A stretch of 6,996 nt of DNA from Chloroflexota bacterium (GTDB taxonomy: Bacteria; Chloroflexota; Anaerolineae; JACRMK01): contig JACQEC010000315.1 of the NCBI GenBank assembly GCA_016200765.1, positions 1 through 6,996 of the forward strand, read 5' to 3'. The notes below the pieces were generated by a model. It did no database searches. It was not told where the DNA came from and saw only the letters and a program-made list of their open reading frames with translations. Made by a program: the position numbers and the translations under genes. Below, piece after piece: positions 5,027 through 6,996 of this stretch (position 1 is its first letter; each line of letters begins with the position of its first letter).

Positions 5027-5070
5027 TTGGCGCACCACCAACCTTCCAGCACAGTTGGTCGCCGCGCCAA
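5027..5070. terminator. Imperfect hairpin between the ADP-ribosylglycohydrolase gene and dapF
   Basis: TTGGCGC (5027-5033) pairs with GCGCCAA (5064-5070), and inside it ACCAAC (5037-5042) pairs with GTTGGT (5054-5059). This gives 7 plus 6 bp around a small internal loop, with an 11-nt apical loop. It lies 52 bp after the ADP-ribosylglycohydrolase stop and ends 10 bp before the dapF -10 box. It may terminate the upstream gene, but only TGTTTC follows, so it could also be an operator or simply a repeat. Confidence 0.45.
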
Positions 5071-5077
5071 TGTTTCA

Positions 5078-5086
5078 TGGTATAAT
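5078..5086 (+). promoter_or_regulatory. Extended -10 promoter of dapF
   Basis: TGGTATAAT is a perfect extended -10 match (TGnTATAAT). The only -35-like word, TTGGTC at 5055-5060, is 20 nt away and lies within the hairpin arm, so recognition probably depends on the extended -10. Transcription would start near 5093, about 26 nt before the dapF ATG; no Shine-Dalgarno is visible in that leader. Confidence 0.65.
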
Positions 5087-5118
5087 TTCGCCAGCGTGAC
5101 CCGAACCCCCTTTGCCCC

Positions 5119-5943
5119 ATGAAACAACCGCTTCCGTTCGTCAAAATGCACGGCCTCGGCAACGACTTTGTGGTCGTGGACGCGCGCTCCGGCGCAACTC
5201 CTGCCCACAACTGGCCCACACTGGCGCAAGCGATGTGCGACCGGCACTACGGCGTGGGCGCCGACCAACTCCTGCTTGTTTGCGACTCGCGACGCGCCGA
5301 TGTGACGATGCGACTGTTCAACACCGACGGCTTTGAGGCGGAGATGTGCGGCAATGGCATTCGCTGTGTCGGCAAGTATGTGTACGAGCGCGGCATCGTC
5401 CGCAAGCCGCAACTGGCCGTCGAAACGCTCGGCGGCGTCAAGCGCCTGAATCTATTGATCGAGCACGGCATCGTGAGCGGGGCGGCCGTCGCGATGGGCG
5501 TGCCGCAGGCGGTTTGGCTGGACGAGCCAGTTATTATTGACGGCGTGCCCTTGCGTCTGATGAGCGTCAACGTCGGCAACCCTCACGCCGTCGCGGTCAT
5601 CGAGACGCCGGTCGAGAACTTCCCGCTTGAGCGGATCGGGCCGCAGGTCGAGCGCCACCCGTTGTTCCCCAATCGAACAAACTTCGAAGTGATCAACGTT
5701 CTCCAGCGCGACCCGCCCGCCTTGCAGGCGCGCGTTTGGGAGCGCAGTGCGGGCCTCACCCTCGCCTGCGGCACGGGCGCGTGTGCGGTAACCGTCGCGG
5801 CGCGCTTGCAAGGGCTGGTGGGGAACGAGACAGATGTGCACCTGCCCGGCGGCACGCTCCGCATCGCCTGGGATGGCGAAGGCGAGGTGTGGATGACCGG
5901 GCCGGCAACTACGGTATTTGAAGGAGTCTGGTTATGCGATTGA
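5119..5943 (+). CDS. dapF: Diaminopimelate epimerase
   Basis: DapF interconverts LL- and meso-diaminopimelate in the cytoplasm, the last epimerisation before lysine and peptidoglycan precursor synthesis; it is cofactor-free and uses two cysteines. The 274-aa product has typical length and the duplicated DapF fold. The N-terminus FVKMHGLGNDFVVVD (7-21) is canonical, as are FNTDGFEAEMCGNGIRC (67-83, catalytic C77), GNPHAV (153-158), and LTLACGTGACA (213-223, catalytic C217). The start at 5119 matches the family N-terminus and follows a consensus extended -10 promoter. The 3' end contains the ribosome-binding site and first codons of the SDR gene, so the two are probably co-transcribed. An intact dapF implies the cell makes lysine via DAP; it does not by itself settle the wall type. 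Confidence 0.97.
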   Translation: MKQPLPFVKMHGLGNDFVVVDARSGATPAHNWPTLAQAMCDRHYGVGADQLLLVCDSRRADVTMRLFNTDGFEAEMCGNGIRCVGKYVYERGIVRKPQLAVETLGGVKRLNLLIEHGIVSGAAVAMGVPQAVWLDEPVIIDGVPLRLMSVNVGNPHAVAVIETPVENFPLERIGPQVERHPLFPNRTNFEVINVLQRDPPALQARVWERSAGLTLACGTGACAVTVAARLQGLVGNETDVHLPGGTLRIAWDGEGEVWMTGPATTVFEGVWLCD

Positions 5944-6701
5944 AAGATAAGGTCGTGTTTATCAGCGGAGCGGGCAGTGGCATGGGGCGGCTTGCGTCAC
6001 AGATGTTTGCCCAACAGGGCGCGAAAATTGTCGCCAACGATTATAATGCCCAGTCTTTGCAAGAGACTGTGGATAGGGTGAAGGCGCAGGGTGGCGATGC
6101 GATTGCCGAGGCGGGCGACGTCTCAAAGGCCGCCGATGTCGAGCGCGCGATCCGCGCGGGCGTGGCGCACTATGGCCGCCTGAATGTGCTGTATAACAAC
6201 GCCGGCGTGTCGCTGGACGGGGACGACTCGGTGTTGACGCTAAGCGATGACATCTGGGACCGCACGCTCGACATCAACCTGAAAGGCATCGGCCTCTGCT
6301 GTAAGTACGGCATCGCCGAACTGCTCAAGGCGGGCGGCGGCTCGGTCATCAACATCGCCTCGTTTGTGGCGCTCGTCGGCTGTTCGGTGCCGCAGGATGC
6401 GTACACGTCGTCGAAAGGCGCAGTCATCGCCCTGACACAATCGCTGGCGGTGCAGTTTGGGCCGAAAGGCATCCGCTCGAACGCTATCTGCCCGGGCCCC
6501 ATCCTGACGCCCCTGCTGGAAAAATTGTACGCCTCTGATCCGGCCAAACGCGCTCTGCGGCTCAACCGCATCCCCATGGGGCGCTTCGGCAAAGCCGAGG
6601 ACATCGTCCATGCCGCGATGTATCTCGCGTCGGATGAATCCACGTGGGTCAACGGCGCCAGCCTCGTCGTGGATGGCGGCATCACAGTGAACTACTTCTA
6701 G
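5934..6701 (+). CDS. Short-chain dehydrogenase/reductase (SDR), classical type, probably NAD-dependent
   Basis: The 255-aa protein is a classical SDR with a Rossmann fold. The cofactor motif is SGAGSGMG (11-18), NNAG lies at 88-91, catalytic N114 is in DINLKG, and S143, Y157 and K161 (YTSSK) complete the tetrad. ICPGPILTP (185-193) and the C-terminal VVDGG are also typical. The acidic D36 at the end of beta-2 favours NAD(H) over NADP(H). The family oxidises or reduces secondary alcohols, sugars or fatty acyl intermediates; the substrate cannot be read from sequence. The ATG lies 10 nt inside the end of dapF, in another frame, with a strong AAGGAG (5921-5926) seven nucleotides upstream, so it is translated from the same message. 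No functional link to lysine synthesis is obvious. Its stop overlaps that of the convergent amidase gene. Confidence 0.93.
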   Translation: MRLKDKVVFISGAGSGMGRLASQMFAQQGAKIVANDYNAQSLQETVDRVKAQGGDAIAEAGDVSKAADVERAIRAGVAHYGRLNVLYNNAGVSLDGDDSVLTLSDDIWDRTLDINLKGIGLCCKYGIAELLKAGGGSVINIASFVALVGCSVPQDAYTSSKGAVIALTQSLAVQFGPKGIRSNAICPGPILTPLLEKLYASDPAKRALRLNRIPMGRFGKAEDIVHAAMYLASDESTWVNGASLVVDGGITVNYF

Positions 6702-6996
6702 GCCGCAGGCGGCCGCTTGGTGTGCCAGTCGGTTTCGCGCTGGTAATTCATGCCGATTTGCAGGAGCGTGTTCTCGGCATACAGATTGCCGGTGATGGAT
6801 AGCCCCAACGGCAAGCCGAGCGGGCCGAAGCCCATCGGCACGGATAGGCATGGCACATAACACAATGCGCCTAACACGGCATAACCGCCCCGCCCGCGAA
6901 ACGCGGTTTGCAGGTTGGTGTCAAGCGTCACGGCCTCGCCGAGCAGGGTCGGCGCCACCAGCGCATCGAAATCGTTGAACACGCCCAATAAGGCCC
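6698..6996 (-). CDS. Amidase signature family protein, C-terminal fragment (5' end outside window)
   Basis: The visible roughly 99 residues match the C-terminus of amidase-signature enzymes (GatA/AtzF/general amidase type), which hydrolyse or transfer amides with a Ser-cisSer-Lys triad. The fragment shows FDALVAPT, then the stretch ALCYVPCLSVPMGFGPLGLP that matches the family's N-x-x-G-x-P-x-x-SVP-x-G region, then GLSITGNLYAENTLLQIG and the terminal WHTKRP. The catalytic triad would be in the missing N-terminal part. The frame has no stop up to the right border; a TTG at 6988 is an internal codon, not a start. The fragment is most like a stand-alone amidase; true GatA cannot be excluded. The TAG at 6700-6698 overlaps the SDR TAG within a single CTAG. 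Confidence 0.85.
   Translation of the reverse strand, partial: ALLGVFNDFDALVAPTLLGEAVTLDTNLQTAFRGRGGYAVLGALCYVPCLSVPMGFGPLGLPLGLSITGNLYAENTLLQIGMNYQRETDWHTKRPPAA

Noticed and set aside
6240..6863. A 207-aa minus-strand frame opposite the SDR gene.
   Set aside because: It overlaps two well-supported genes and shows no family motifs.

Overview
The window is GC-rich bacterial chromosome with housekeeping-type genes. The gene families (a YitJ-like MTHFR, a PIG-L deacetylase, a UbiA-family protein, a lipoprotein DsbA-like protein with a Pro/Thr-rich linker, an ADP-ribosylglycohydrolase) and the short palindromic intergenic repeats suggest an uncultured Chloroflexota (Anaerolineae-like) genome. 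That placement is an inference from general resemblance, not a search.

Layout. (1) Left edge, + strand: the 3' part of a methylenetetrahydrofolate reductase reading frame that is open to the left border, probably the C-terminal half of a homocysteine methyltransferase/MTHFR fusion. (2) Minus strand, about 3583 to 1079: an apparent three-gene transcription unit of a membrane-anchored DsbA-like thiol oxidoreductase, a UbiA-family prenyltransferase coupled to it by a TGATG stop/start overlap, and a PIG-L zinc deacetylase. Related long palindromes lie on both sides of the deacetylase. (3) 3584-4038: a 455-bp divergent intergenic region with promoters facing both ways and several palindromic repeats. 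(4) Plus strand: an ADP-ribosylglycohydrolase, apparently leaderless; then dapF with a consensus extended -10 promoter; then an SDR oxidoreductase overlapping the end of dapF. (5) Right edge, minus strand: the C-terminal end of an amidase whose stop codon overlaps the SDR stop.

The main result is in the DsbA-like gene. A standard gene caller would split it into two unrelated-looking pieces, 3583-3281 and 3262-2840. Read through, they form one 247-codon frame interrupted only by a UGA at 3283-3281. The UGA sits exactly where the first cysteine of the thioredoxin-fold CxxC active site belongs (UGA-Ser-Thr-Cys). Ten nucleotides downstream is a perfect 7-bp stem with a 5-nt loop, CGUGC, which starts 17 nt after the UGA. 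This matches the geometry of a bacterial SECIS element, and in E. coli fdhF the loop begins at the same distance. UGA is an ordinary stop for other genes here, including the end of this same gene. I therefore propose a selenocysteine-containing, membrane-anchored DsbA-like lipoprotein (UxxC redox site). A point mutation or sequencing error remains the alternative.
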